Shown here piece after piece: positions 52,049-60,947 of a stretch of 64,000 nt of DNA. A model generated the notes under the pieces. The model had not been told where the DNA came from. It saw only the letters and a list, made by a program, of their open reading frames with translations, and made no database searches. Origin of the DNA: Gymnodinialimonas sp. 202GB13-11 (GTDB taxonomy: Bacteria; Pseudomonadota; Alphaproteobacteria; Rhodobacterales; Rhodobacteraceae); assembly GCF_040932485.1 (NCBI RefSeq), contig NZ_JBFRBH010000001.1, forward strand, positions 558,001 to 622,000, read 5' to 3'. Every line of letters begins with the position of its first letter. The first letter of the stretch is position 1. Position numbers and translations under genes: made by a program.

Positions 52049-52070
52049 AAGGTTTTGCCAAGGTTTTGCC
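52049..52070 (+). repeat. Tandem 11-bp repeat directly before efp
   Basis: AAGGTTTTGCC occurs twice without a gap (52049-52059, 52060-52070), ending two bases before the efp ATG at 52073. The AAGG of the second copy is the best ribosome-binding candidate, so the repeat may affect translation. Confidence 0.75.
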
Positions 52071-52072
52071 AC

Positions 52073-52636
52073 ATGCCAAAAATTAACGGAAACGAGATTC
52101 GGCCAGGCAACGTCCTCGAACACAATGACGGTCTCTGGGCCGCCGTTAAGGTGGATCATGTGAAGCCCGGGAAGGGCGGTGCATTTGCGCAGGTCGAACT
52201 GCGCAACCTTCGTAACGGGTCAAAACTTAACGAAAGGTTTAGATCCGCGGACAAAGTGGAGCGCGTCCGGCTGGAGCAAAAAGACCAGCAATTCCTGTAT
52301 GAAAACGATGAAATGCTCGTTTTCATGGATGCCGAGACCTATGAACAGATCGAATTGCCCGCAGATTTGCTTGGCGAACGCCGCCCGTTTCTGCAGGACG
52401 GCATGACCATCGTGGTCGAATTCTACGAGGAAGAGGCGCTGAACGCGACGCTGCCCCAGAAGGTCGTCTGCAAGGTTGTGGAAACGGAGCCGGTGGTTAA
52501 AGGCCAGACGGCTGCCAATTCCTTCAAGCCTGCGATCCTCGACAATGGCGTCAAGGTCTCCGTCCCGCCCTTCGTGGGTCAGGACGAGGATATCGTCGTG
52601 AACACCGAGACGATGGAATACTCCGAACGCGCTTAA
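52073..52636 (+). CDS. efp: Elongation factor P
   Basis: A 187-residue three-domain OB-fold factor starting [22 protein letters not shown]; longer frames from 51875 are noise. The modification loop is VKPGKGGAF with Lys34, the position beta-lysylated by EpmA-type enzymes (an EarP-type arginine is absent). The C-terminal domain contains GLPI-free [28 protein letters not shown]. It relieves ribosome stalling at polyproline. It is preceded by a tandem repeat and is convergent with the rhomboid gene, 22 bp away. Confidence 0.96.
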   Translation: MPKINGNEIRPGNVLEHNDGLWAAVKVDHVKPGKGGAFAQVELRNLRNGSKLNERFRSADKVERVRLEQKDQQFLYENDEMLVFMDAETYEQIELPADLLGERRPFLQDGMTIVVEFYEEEALNATLPQKVVCKVVETEPVVKGQTAANSFKPAILDNGVKVSVPPFVGQDEDIVVNTETMEYSERA

Positions 52637-52658
52637 GCGGCCCGTCCATCGCCTACGC

Positions 52659-53510
52659 CTATCGCCCGCCCGACCAAGGCCCCCTCGGCCCGCGCCGCTG
52701 ACCTGCGCGCGGCACCCGCCCTAGATCGGACAGGGGCCGGTCCATGCCTTGCGCGCTGCGTACCCGGCGAATGCGCGGGATGCCGGATTGCCGCCGCTCC
52801 ACCCGATATTCAACCTCTTCATGTGGTGGCTTGCCGCCAAAGGCATTCCAAAACGAACGCCCCCCTCGGCGCAGGAACAGGGGAAGCGTCAGGACCACAC
52901 CCACGATGAACCCGCCGGCATGGGCCCAGTAGGCGACCCCGCCGCCAAGCACATCCATCTGCAACCCACTGACAAGTTGCAGTGCAAACCACAGCCCCAG
53001 CATCAGCCAAGCCGGGATCGTGAAGATCTTGATGAACACCACCAGCAGGACAAGCACGTCGATCCGCGCCCTCGGGAACATCAGCAGATATCCCCCCATC
53101 ACGGCAGCAATCGCCCCCGATGCGCCCACCATCGGAATGGAGGAGCCCGGATCGGCCATCATTTGCCCGAACGCGGCCCCTAGTCCGCCCAACAGGTAGA
53201 AGATCGCAAAGCCAACATGGCCCATCAGATCTTCCAGATTGTCGCCAAAGATATAGAGGAACAGCATGTTCCCGATCAGGTGCATCCACCCGCCGTGTAG
53301 GAACATGTGGGTCAGCAAACCACCGCGATTGATCCCCTCGGCCACATTGCCGGGCACCAGACCCCACTCGCGGTAGAAGGCGGCCAGCTCAGTCTCGCTG
53401 CCCGAAAGGGACGGAAAGTAGCTGAGGAAGATGACGACGTTCACCACGATCAGGGTCCAGGTCACGAAGGGCGTGCGATTGGAGGGGTTGTGGTCGCGGA
53501 TCGGAAACAT
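52659..53510 (-). CDS. Rhomboid family intramembrane serine protease
   Basis: A 283-residue protein with six to seven membrane helices. Catalytic Ser131 lies in MVGASGAIAAVMGGY and His197 in AYWAHAGGF, and the structural HLIGNMLFLYIFGDNLED (residues 77-94) is present. It cleaves transmembrane substrates within the bilayer. The last 60 residues are basic, Arg/Gly/Pro rich and probably disordered in the cytoplasm. Substrates unknown. Confidence 0.93.
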   Translation of the reverse strand: MFPIRDHNPSNRTPFVTWTLIVVNVVIFLSYFPSLSGSETELAAFYREWGLVPGNVAEGINRGGLLTHMFLHGGWMHLIGNMLFLYIFGDNLEDLMGHVGFAIFYLLGGLGAAFGQMMADPGSSIPMVGASGAIAAVMGGYLLMFPRARIDVLVLLVVFIKIFTIPAWLMLGLWFALQLVSGLQMDVLGGGVAYWAHAGGFIVGVVLTLPLFLRRGGRSFWNAFGGKPPHEEVEYRVERRQSGIPRIRRVRSAQGMDRPLSDLGRVPRAGQRRGPRGPWSGGR

Positions 53511-53548
53511 GCGTGCAACGTCGGGTCTGGGGCAGGCGGGGTCAAGAG

Positions 53549-53603
53549 GGCAGGGGCGGAGCCGTCACCCCACCCGCCCACCCGTGCCGCCTCCGCCCCT
53601 GCC
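53549..53603. repeat. Inverted repeat with 13-bp perfect arms
   Basis: GGCAGGGGCGGAG (53549-53561) and CTCCGCCCCTGCC (53591-53603) flank 29 bp in the 252-bp spacer between the rhomboid gene and the ThDP-enzyme gene. Both genes start away from it, so it is not a terminator for either. It could be an operator or an RNA leader structure for the gene at 53763. Confidence 0.55.
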
Positions 53604-53762
53604 AGTACTGTCATGGTCAACCTCGTCTCCTTGCGCAGTGGGTGGATTTTTTGAGTATTTGAGACCAGTGGAAGATCGGGACACGGCCCTTTGATCGGCG
53701 GGGTCCTTTCCGGCCGTCCCGCTTTGGGGTAGGCCCGCTTGGACAGCTATTGGAGGCCCGGC

Positions 53763-55376
53763 ATGGCAGAATTCAGAGCAGCAGATTTGGTCGCACGCAG
53801 GCTTTACGAGGCCGGATGCCGCCACGCCTTTGGGATGCCGGGCGGCGAGGTGCTGACCATCGTCGATGCGCTGGAAAAGGCGGGCATCGCGTTCCATCTC
53901 GTCAAGCACGAGAATGCGGGCGGCTTCATGGCCGAGGCAGTGCATCATGTCGACGGTGCGCCTGCCGTGCTGGTGGCCACCGTTGGCCCCGGGCTAATGA
54001 ATGCGGTCAATGTCGTGGCCAATGCAGAGCAGGACCGTGTGCCGATGGTTGTGCTGACCGGCTGTCTCGATGCCGATGAAGCGCTGACTTACACCCACCA
54101 GGTGCTGGACCATCGCGCCGTGCTCGACCCGATCACCAAAGCGACGTTCACGCTGACTGCTGGAGAGGCCGAAACCATCGCCGATAAGGCCGTGTCCATT
54201 GCATTGGAACGGCGGCAGGGTCCGGTCCTGATCGACGTGCCGATTGCCGTCGCCGATGCCCCCGCCACGCCCAAGCGTCGGCGCCGCGTGCCGCCGAGCA
54301 CCGTGGCTCCGGCAGGAGAAAAGTTCAAACTGGTCCGCGATTGGCTCTCCGGGGCCGAGCGCCCCTTGATCGTTGCCGGCCTGGACGTTTTGGCCGATGA
54401 CGCTGCCCCGGCGCTGCAGGCCTTCGCCGAGCAGTTCGAGATTCCCGTCGTCACAACCTACAAGGCCAAGGGGGTCCTGCCCGAAGATCACCCGCTGGCC
54501 CTTGGCGGCGCGGGCCTGTCTCCGCTGGCCGATCAGCATCTGCTGCCGCTGGTCAAGCAGGCCGATGTGATATTCCTCGTGGGTTATGACCCAATTGAGA
54601 TGCGCCCCGGCTGGCGCGAGGTCTGGGACGTCACCAAGCAATGCGTGGTGGATTTTCAGGCTGTTGAGAACACCCACTACATGCATCAGGCGGGGATCAG
54701 CTTCACCTGCCATATTGGGGCCGCGCTTGAGGCGATAATGGATGTGAAACAGGCCGCAACACGTTGGCGGGGCGGGGAGCCTGCCGCCGTCAAAGCCGCA
54801 CTCGCTCAAGCCTTCCCAAAGGACGACGATTGGGGTCCCGCCGGCGTGATCGCCGAGGCGCGTGCAGCCCTGCCGCCAGAAACCCGCATCAGCATCGACA
54901 GCGGCGCCCACCGGATCCTGTTAAGCCAGATGTGGGAGGCGCCGTATCCCAAAGCTGTCATCCAATCCTCTGGCCTTTGTACCATGGGCTGCGCGGTTCC
55001 GATGGCCATTGGCCTCGCCCTCGCCGAACCCGACCGCCCCGCCGTGGCCTTTGTCGGCGACGGCGGGTTCCTGATGAGCCCCGGCGATCTGACCACCGCC
55101 GCCGAGCTTGGCCTGAAGCCCATCATCATCACCTTCGTCGATGCCTCCCTCGCGCTGATCGAGAAGAAACAGCGCGAGCGGCAGCTCACCAATGCGGGCG
55201 TCGACTATGAACATCGCCACAACTTTGCCGCCTTGGGCCGCGCCATGGGCGGGGCGGGCGTGAATGTGACCAACCGCGCTGAATTGCGCGCGGCTATTGA
55301 ACAGGCGCTCACCGCCGATACCTTTACGGTCATCGCCGCCCAGATTGACCGTGGAGGATATGATGGCCGCATCTAA
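53763..55376 (+). CDS. Thiamine diphosphate-dependent enzyme, acetolactate synthase-like
   Basis: The protein has 537 residues when started at the ATG at 53763 (MAEFRAADLVARRLYEAGC). It has the three-domain layout of ThDP decarboxylase/synthase enzymes: catalytic Glu50 in KHENAGGFMAEA, the FAD/nucleotide-type middle domain (RPLIVAGLDVLADDAAPALQAFAE) and the ThDP motif starting GDGG at 432-435. The usual closing NN of the ThDP motif is replaced by DAS (FVDASLALIEKK). The anabolic acetolactate synthase signature is not convincing, so the substrate is open. Its last 14 bases overlap the CoA-transferase gene, so the two probably act in one pathway. Confidence 0.85.
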   Translation: MAEFRAADLVARRLYEAGCRHAFGMPGGEVLTIVDALEKAGIAFHLVKHENAGGFMAEAVHHVDGAPAVLVATVGPGLMNAVNVVANAEQDRVPMVVLTGCLDADEALTYTHQVLDHRAVLDPITKATFTLTAGEAETIADKAVSIALERRQGPVLIDVPIAVADAPATPKRRRRVPPSTVAPAGEKFKLVRDWLSGAERPLIVAGLDVLADDAAPALQAFAEQFEIPVVTTYKAKGVLPEDHPLALGGAGLSPLADQHLLPLVKQADVIFLVGYDPIEMRPGWREVWDVTKQCVVDFQAVENTHYMHQAGISFTCHIGAALEAIMDVKQAATRWRGGEPAAVKAALAQAFPKDDDWGPAGVIAEARAALPPETRISIDSGAHRILLSQMWEAPYPKAVIQSSGLCTMGCAVPMAIGLALAEPDRPAVAFVGDGGFLMSPGDLTTAAELGLKPIIITFVDASLALIEKKQRERQLTNAGVDYEHRHNFAALGRAMGGAGVNVTNRAELRAAIEQALTADTFTVIAAQIDRGGYDGRI

Positions 55377-56580
55377 AGGCCCCCCGACCAAAGGGCCCCT
55401 TGATGGCCTAATCGTCCTCGACCTCTCGCGCATCCTTGCCGGACCGACCTGCACGCAGGCGCTTGGCGATCTGGGTGCCACGATCATCAAGATCGAACAT
55501 CCTGACCGCGGCGATGACACGCGCGGCTGGGGCCCGCCCTTTGCCAACGATCCGCAGGGCGATCCTACCGACCTTTCCAGCTACTTCATGTGCGCGAACC
55601 GCAATAAGCTTTCCGTTGGCGTCGACATCGCCACGCCCGAGGGGCAGGAGACCATCCACCAAATCGCCGCCCGCGCTGACGTGGTGATCGAAAACTTCAA
55701 ACCCGGCGGCCTCGACAAGTATGGTTTGGATTTCAACAGCTTGCTCACGGCTTACCCACAGCTTGTCTATTGCTCCATCTCCGGCTTCGGCCAAACCGGC
55801 CCGAACCGCGAAAAGCCCGGCTATGATCTTATGGCGCAAGGCTATTCCGGGATCATGGCGCTGACCGGCGCGAAAGATGGCCCTCCTGCCAAGGTCGCCG
55901 TGGGCATCGCCGATGTGATGACCGGCATGTATGCCGCCACAGGTATCCTCGCCGCCCTCCGCCACCGGGACCAGACGGGGCAGGGGCAGCATATCGACCT
56001 TAGCCTCGTGGATGCGACAGTGGCCTGGATGATCAACGAAGGCGTCGCACACCTGACCACCAATGCCCCGCGCCCGCGCCGGGGCGACCAACACGCCACG
56101 ATCGTGCCCTACCAGACCTTCGCCTGCGCCGATGGCCATGTCCTCGTCGCCGTGGGCAACGATACGCAGTATATCCGCTTTTGCGATTTCCTCGGGCGGC
56201 CTGACCTCGCCGATGACCCGCGCTTTGCGACCAATTCCAATCGTGTCATCAACCGTGAAGCGCTGATCCCCACGCTGGAACAGCTGATGCGACAGCACAA
56301 ACAGGCTGATATCGTCGAAGCTTTGGAGGCCCGCAAAGTCCCCGTAGGCCCCGTCTACACGGTCGAACAGACTTTTGCCTCCGACCAGGTGGCAGCGCGC
56401 GAAATGCGCATCGACATGCCCAAGCAGGGCGTGGATCGTGGTGGGGTGGAGCTGATCGGCAACCCGCTGAAATTCTCGGCCACTCCGGTCACATACCGCC
56501 ATGCGCCGCCCAATCTGGGTGAGCATACGCAAGCCGTGCTCGACTGGCTCGCAGACCGCCGCGAGACGCCCGAAGGTTAA
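55363..56580 (+). CDS. CaiB/BaiF (class III) CoA-transferase
   Basis: The protein has 405 residues when started at the ATG at 55363, five bases after GGAGG and inside the end of the ThDP-enzyme gene. Family features are LDLSRILAGPTCTQALGDLGATIIKIEHPDRGDDTR, FMCANRNKLSVGVD, VVIENFKPGGLDKYGLD and YDLMAQGYSGIM with the probable catalytic Asp155. It transfers CoA between carboxylic acids. The partner acid is unknown; the coupling to the ThDP enzyme suggests a 2-keto or 2-hydroxy acid route. Confidence 0.92.
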   Translation: MAASKGPPTKGPLDGLIVLDLSRILAGPTCTQALGDLGATIIKIEHPDRGDDTRGWGPPFANDPQGDPTDLSSYFMCANRNKLSVGVDIATPEGQETIHQIAARADVVIENFKPGGLDKYGLDFNSLLTAYPQLVYCSISGFGQTGPNREKPGYDLMAQGYSGIMALTGAKDGPPAKVAVGIADVMTGMYAATGILAALRHRDQTGQGQHIDLSLVDATVAWMINEGVAHLTTNAPRPRRGDQHATIVPYQTFACADGHVLVAVGNDTQYIRFCDFLGRPDLADDPRFATNSNRVINREALIPTLEQLMRQHKQADIVEALEARKVPVGPVYTVEQTFASDQVAAREMRIDMPKQGVDRGGVELIGNPLKFSATPVTYRHAPPNLGEHTQAVLDWLADRRETPEG

Positions 56581-56636
56581 CCGCGCCTGCCGCAATTTCG
56601 GGCGCGCCGTGAACGATTACACCTGAAATCAAAGCA

Positions 56637-56672
56637 AAAACCCGCCGATCTGCCGGTGAATTGGCGGGTTTT
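56637..56672 (+). terminator. Rho-independent terminator of the CoA-transferase operon
   Basis: AAAACCCGCC (56637-56646) pairs with GGCGGGTTTT (56663-56672) around a 16-base loop, 57 bp past the stop. Confidence 0.88.
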
Positions 56673-56790
56673 CGTTCACACATTGCCCTGTCCGGCTCAC
56701 ATGTCCGTCATCTGGGCGCAACGAGGCTTCGCGTGGGCGGGGCCATAGTCTACCTCGGATGCAAAGGGACTATCAGAATCGGACAGGCGC

Positions 56791-58155
56791 ATGACGCAAT
56801 TCGACGGATTCGGTCAGCCGACCACCATTTCGGCGGGGCCCGGCCTCGACCATTGGACCGAAACGCAGATGGCGTTTCTTGCCCACGGGGCGACAACACC
56901 TGAACATCTCGCCAAGACGCTGGAAGCAGACCCGCAGTTTGCACTCGCCCATGCGGTGAAGGGCCTGTTCATGCTGCTTCTGGGCCGGCGTGAGCTTGTT
57001 CAGACAGCGCAAGAGGCCGCCGATAGCGCCCGCGCTGCCGATCAGGCGCGCCCCGTCACGCCCCGTGAACGCGCCTTCCTCGACGCGCTCGACGCTTGGC
57101 TGGGTGGGCATCCGTCGAAATCCGTGGCGCATCTCGATCAGGTCCTGCTGACCAATCCCGGCGATCCGCTGGCGATGAAGATCAGCCACGCAATCCGCTT
57201 TGTGCTGGGCGATGCGCAAGGGATGCGCCGCTCCATCGAACAGGTCATGCCGGCCTATGGCGAAGACCATGCCGCGCGCGGATATCTGATGGGCTGCCAC
57301 GCCTTCGCCTTGGAAGAAACCGGAGACTATGGCCGGGCCGCCGCGTCCGGTTCCGCCGCCTTGGAAATCTCGCCCGACGATGCGTGGGGCCTGCACGCCG
57401 TGGCCCATGTCTACGATATGCTGGCTGAACCCACCAAAGGCCTCAACTGGCTACAGGGCCGCGAAGCTGCGTGGGCGCATTGCAACAACTTCCGGTACCA
57501 TGTCTGGTGGCACAAGGCGCTGATGCACCTCGACCTCGGGCAAACAGATGTGGTGCTCGACCTCTACGATACCCTTATCCGCGCCGACAAAACCGACGAT
57601 TACCGTGACATCTCCAATGCCACATCGCTTCTGATGCGGTTGGAGCTGGAAGGGATTGACGTGGGCAACCGCTGGGAAGAACTGGCCGACACGTCCGCAA
57701 CGCGCACCGAAGATGGCTCGCTGATCTTCGCTGACCTCCATTACTTGCTGGCGCTGATCGGCGGCAGACGTGAGGACGCGACCGCCAAACTCGTCGCCCG
57801 CATCGCGGAGGACGGGACCACCGGACAGGGCGAGGCCGCCATGCGCATGGCCAATCCCGGCACAGCGGCGGCCCTTGGACTGGAGGCCTTTGGTGAAGGC
57901 GACTACGCCACCGCCTTTCAGGGCCTCAGCAAAGCCCGCAAACACATGCAGCTTGCCGGCGGCTCCCACGCGCAACGCGACGTGTTTGAGCGTCTGACCA
58001 TCGACGCGGGCCTCCGCGCAGGGCGCTTGGATGATGCGAAAGCGATCCTGAATGAACGCTCCGCCAAGCGAGCAGGGCGCGATGATACGTTCGCAAGAAC
58101 CCGCCGCGAGATGATCGGGAACCAAGCCTCCCCCTTGCGCGTTCCTGCGGAATAA
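56791..58155 (+). CDS. Tetratricopeptide repeat protein, TTC38-like
   Basis: A 454-residue all-helical protein with degenerate TPR units (FALAHAVKGLFMLLLGR, AHLDQVLLTNPGDPLAMKISHA, AASGSAALEISPDDAWGLHAVAHVYDM). The wording HAVAHVYDMLAEPTKGLNWL, then HVWWHKALMHLDLG, is that of the tetratricopeptide repeat 38 family found in bacteria and animals. There is no signal peptide. Function unknown. The gene ends 12 bp before opgC, but has its own start after the terminator at 56637-56672. Confidence 0.88.
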   Translation: MTQFDGFGQPTTISAGPGLDHWTETQMAFLAHGATTPEHLAKTLEADPQFALAHAVKGLFMLLLGRRELVQTAQEAADSARAADQARPVTPRERAFLDALDAWLGGHPSKSVAHLDQVLLTNPGDPLAMKISHAIRFVLGDAQGMRRSIEQVMPAYGEDHAARGYLMGCHAFALEETGDYGRAAASGSAALEISPDDAWGLHAVAHVYDMLAEPTKGLNWLQGREAAWAHCNNFRYHVWWHKALMHLDLGQTDVVLDLYDTLIRADKTDDYRDISNATSLLMRLELEGIDVGNRWEELADTSATRTEDGSLIFADLHYLLALIGGRREDATAKLVARIAEDGTTGQGEAAMRMANPGTAAALGLEAFGEGDYATAFQGLSKARKHMQLAGGSHAQRDVFERLTIDAGLRAGRLDDAKAILNERSAKRAGRDDTFARTRREMIGNQASPLRVPAE

Positions 58156-58167
58156 GGGAAACGCCCC

Positions 58168-59436
58168 GTGGCCATGGTGAGCACGACACCTTCATTTCAA
58201 CCGACCCCCTCCGCCGCAGCGCAAGCCGCGACACCTGCTAGCGCGCGCGATATCCGCCTCGATTTCTTCCGGGGCATGGCGATGTTCATCATCTTGTTTG
58301 CCCACACACCTGGCAATTTTCTGACTTCGTGGATCCCTGCGCGCTGGGGCTTTTCCGACGCGACAGAAATGTTTGTCTTCTGCTCGGGCATGGCGTCCGC
58401 CATCGCGTTCGGGCGCACGTTTGACCGCGCCGGCCTTGCCCTCGGATCTGTCCGCGTCGGCTACCGCATCTGGCAAGTCTACTGGGCGCATGTGGGCCTC
58501 TTCTTCGCCACCGCTGCATTGCTGGTGTTCCTCACCGACCTCCCCTTCACTGACCGCAATTATTGGGGGCAGATGAACCTGTGGATGCTGTTCGTGGAGC
58601 ATTCCGAAGACCTCTGGGCCAACCCCAACATTCTTTTCAGTTTCATGACCCTGCAATGGGTGCCGAACCTGTTCGACATCCTGCCGATGTATATGGTGAT
58701 CCTCGCCATGATGCCGGTCTTCTACGCACTCGCCCGCGTGCACCTTGGCCTTGTGGCGGCTGTTTCCATTGCTCTGTGGTTCATGGGCCAACGCGCCTTC
58801 ACCGAGGCGCTCGGCCTGCCGTATTTCAACTTCACCGCCGAGCCTTGGGTGGGTGACGACGACTGGCAACGCCGCTGGTTCCTCAACCCATTCGGCTGGC
58901 AATTGGCCTTCTTCACCGGCTTTGCGTTTATGCGCGGCTGGATCCCCAAGCCGCCTGTCAAAGCGCTCCTGATCGGCCTCGCAGCGTTCATCGTGATCGC
59001 CAATATCCCACTGTCGAACATCGGCGTGCGGGAGTTCGGGTTTGAATGGGCCCGTGAGTGGCGCGTGGAAAACCGGCAACTGATCTCCAAGACCGATTTC
59101 GGCATCCTGCGCTACGTCCAATTCCTGTCGCTCGCCTACCTCGCCTGGGTCATCGCAGGCGATGGCGGTGACCGCATCCGCGCCGGTGCTGGGTGGACCG
59201 GGCGCAACATCTGGGCGCCGCTGTTGACTGTGTTTCTCAAGGTCGGCCAGCAGTCGCTCGCCGTCTTTGTCGTCTCCATCTTCATCGCGCGGTTCAACGG
59301 CTTCGCGATGGACATGCTGGGCCGCGACGTCGCCATGACGCTTATGGTCAACGGTTTCGGCTGCGCGGTTCTGATCGCCACAGCCTATGGGGCCAGCTAC
59401 TTCAAGACCCAGCCGTGGCGGGTGAAGCCGAAATGA
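58168..59436 (+). CDS. opgC: OpgC-family acyltransferase
   Basis: A 422-residue membrane protein. GTG at 58168 is seven bases after AAGGGAA and is preferred over an ATG at 58174. About ten helices and the N-terminal RDIRLDFFRGMAMFIILFAHTPGNFL place it in the OpgC family, which succinylates osmoregulated periplasmic glucans. Its stop overlaps the opgG start (ATGA), giving an opgC-opgG-opgH operon. Confidence 0.92.
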   Translation: MAMVSTTPSFQPTPSAAAQAATPASARDIRLDFFRGMAMFIILFAHTPGNFLTSWIPARWGFSDATEMFVFCSGMASAIAFGRTFDRAGLALGSVRVGYRIWQVYWAHVGLFFATAALLVFLTDLPFTDRNYWGQMNLWMLFVEHSEDLWANPNILFSFMTLQWVPNLFDILPMYMVILAMMPVFYALARVHLGLVAAVSIALWFMGQRAFTEALGLPYFNFTAEPWVGDDDWQRRWFLNPFGWQLAFFTGFAFMRGWIPKPPVKALLIGLAAFIVIANIPLSNIGVREFGFEWAREWRVENRQLISKTDFGILRYVQFLSLAYLAWVIAGDGGDRIRAGAGWTGRNIWAPLLTVFLKVGQQSLAVFVVSIFIARFNGFAMDMLGRDVAMTLMVNGFGCAVLIATAYGASYFKTQPWRVKPK

Positions 59437-60947
59437 TGAATCGCCGCGAAACCCTCGCCATGCTCGCCGCATTGGCCGCCAGCCCCGCCATGGGCCTGCC
59501 GATGTTCCGCGAGGGCACCGCGCATCCGTTCGACCGCGCCTGGCTGGAGGCCGAGGCTGCGCGGCTTGCCCAAGCCCCCTATGAGCCGCTCCCCGAAGTC
59601 CCGCAAGGCTGGCAGGACCTGACCTACGACGAATACCGCTGGATGTGGTTCAACCCGCAGCGTGGCCTCTGGATGGATGAAGATCGCCCCTTCAAGGTCG
59701 ATTTCTTCCACCCCGGCCTCTACTTCCCGCGGCCCGTTGAGGTGAATGTCGTGCAAGGCGGTGAGGCCCAAACCCTCGCCTTCGACCTAAGCCTTTTCGA
59801 CCGCACCGACCAGTTCCCCGATCTGCCGATAACCGAGGAAATGGGCTATTCCGGCCTCCGCCTGCGAGCAGCCCTTGAACGCCCCGACATTTTCACCGAA
59901 TTCGCTGTGTTTCAGGGGGCATCCTACTTCCGCGCCATCGGCACCGGCATGAATTACGGCCTCTCCGCCCGGGGCCTCGCCATCGGTACAGCATCTGAGG
60001 CAGGCGAAGAATTCCCTGAGTTCACCCGCTTCTGGCTGGAAGCGCCAATGCCCGGCGACACAACTCAAATTCTCCACGCGCTGCTCGACGGCGATAGCTG
60101 CACCGGCGCCTACACGTTCCGCATCACGCCCGGCCCGGTCACGCATATGGAGGTGGAGGCGACACTCTACCCCCGCGTGGACCTGCCCAATGTCGGCCTC
60201 GCGCCGCTCACCTCCATGTTCCTCTATGATCAGACGAACCGCGCGGGCCATGATGATTTCCGCCCCGCCGTGCACGACAGTGACGGTCTGATGGTCCACA
60301 ACGGCAATGGCGAGCTTCTCCTCCGCCCGCTCAAGAATCCCGACACGCTGCAAGTCTCTTCCTTCGTCGATACCGACCCGCAGGGCTTCGGCCTGGTCCA
60401 ACGCGCCCGCGACCTTGCCGATTTCGAGGATTTTGAGGCTCATTACGAACGCCGCCCCGCGCTTTGGATCACGCCGGGCGAAGGCTGGGGCGACGGCTCA
60501 GTCCAATTGGTCGAAATCCCGTCCGAGCTTGAGATCTACGACAACATCGTCGCCTATTGGCGCCCGCGCGGTGGCCTGACGGCGGGCGAGCCTTACCACT
60601 TCACCTACAACATGGACTGGTGCTCGGAACCCGAACGCCCCCGCGACGTGGCCCGCGTGATGAACACGGCCATCGGCGGCAACTGGAACCGCACGCAAAC
60701 CCTCGTCGCCATCGACTTTGCGGATCACGAGTCCATCGACGGTGCGCCCGAGGACTTCACCAAGGTCGTCCAGTCCAATCGCGGGACTGTCACCGAAGGT
60801 GTGCTAGAACGTAACCCGGGCACCGGCGGTCTGCGTCTGACCTTTGCCGTCGATCCGGGGGAAGAAACCTACATGGAACTGCGCGCGCAACTGCTGAAAG
60901 AGGGGGAGCCTGTGACGGAAGTCTGGCTCTACCGGTTCTCGGCATGA
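59433..60947 (+). CDS. opgG: Periplasmic glucan biosynthesis protein, OpgG/OpgD family
   Basis: The protein has 504 residues when started at the ATG at 59433. The N-terminus MMNRRETLAMLAALAASPAMG is a signal peptide with Arg4-Arg5, resembling a twin-arginine signal, as in OpgD rather than Sec-exported OpgG. The mature part has family wording: YDEYRWMWFNPQRGLW, FFHPGLYFPRPVEVNVV, GASYFRAIGTGMNYGLSARGLAIGT, and FLYDQTNRAGHDDFRPAVHDSDGL. OpgG/OpgD shape the beta-1,2-glucan backbone in the periplasm. ATGA overlaps at both ends. Confidence 0.92.
   Translation: MMNRRETLAMLAALAASPAMGLPMFREGTAHPFDRAWLEAEAARLAQAPYEPLPEVPQGWQDLTYDEYRWMWFNPQRGLWMDEDRPFKVDFFHPGLYFPRPVEVNVVQGGEAQTLAFDLSLFDRTDQFPDLPITEEMGYSGLRLRAALERPDIFTEFAVFQGASYFRAIGTGMNYGLSARGLAIGTASEAGEEFPEFTRFWLEAPMPGDTTQILHALLDGDSCTGAYTFRITPGPVTHMEVEATLYPRVDLPNVGLAPLTSMFLYDQTNRAGHDDFRPAVHDSDGLMVHNGNGELLLRPLKNPDTLQVSSFVDTDPQGFGLVQRARDLADFEDFEAHYERRPALWITPGEGWGDGSVQLVEIPSELEIYDNIVAYWRPRGGLTAGEPYHFTYNMDWCSEPERPRDVARVMNTAIGGNWNRTQTLVAIDFADHESIDGAPEDFTKVVQSNRGTVTEGVLERNPGTGGLRLTFAVDPGEETYMELRAQLLKEGEPVTEVWLYRFSA

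Noticed and set aside
53763-56580. Oxalyl-CoA decarboxylase plus formyl-CoA transferase
   Set aside because: The gene pairing fits, but the ThDP protein lacks the wording I know for oxalyl-CoA decarboxylase, so the specific names were not used.
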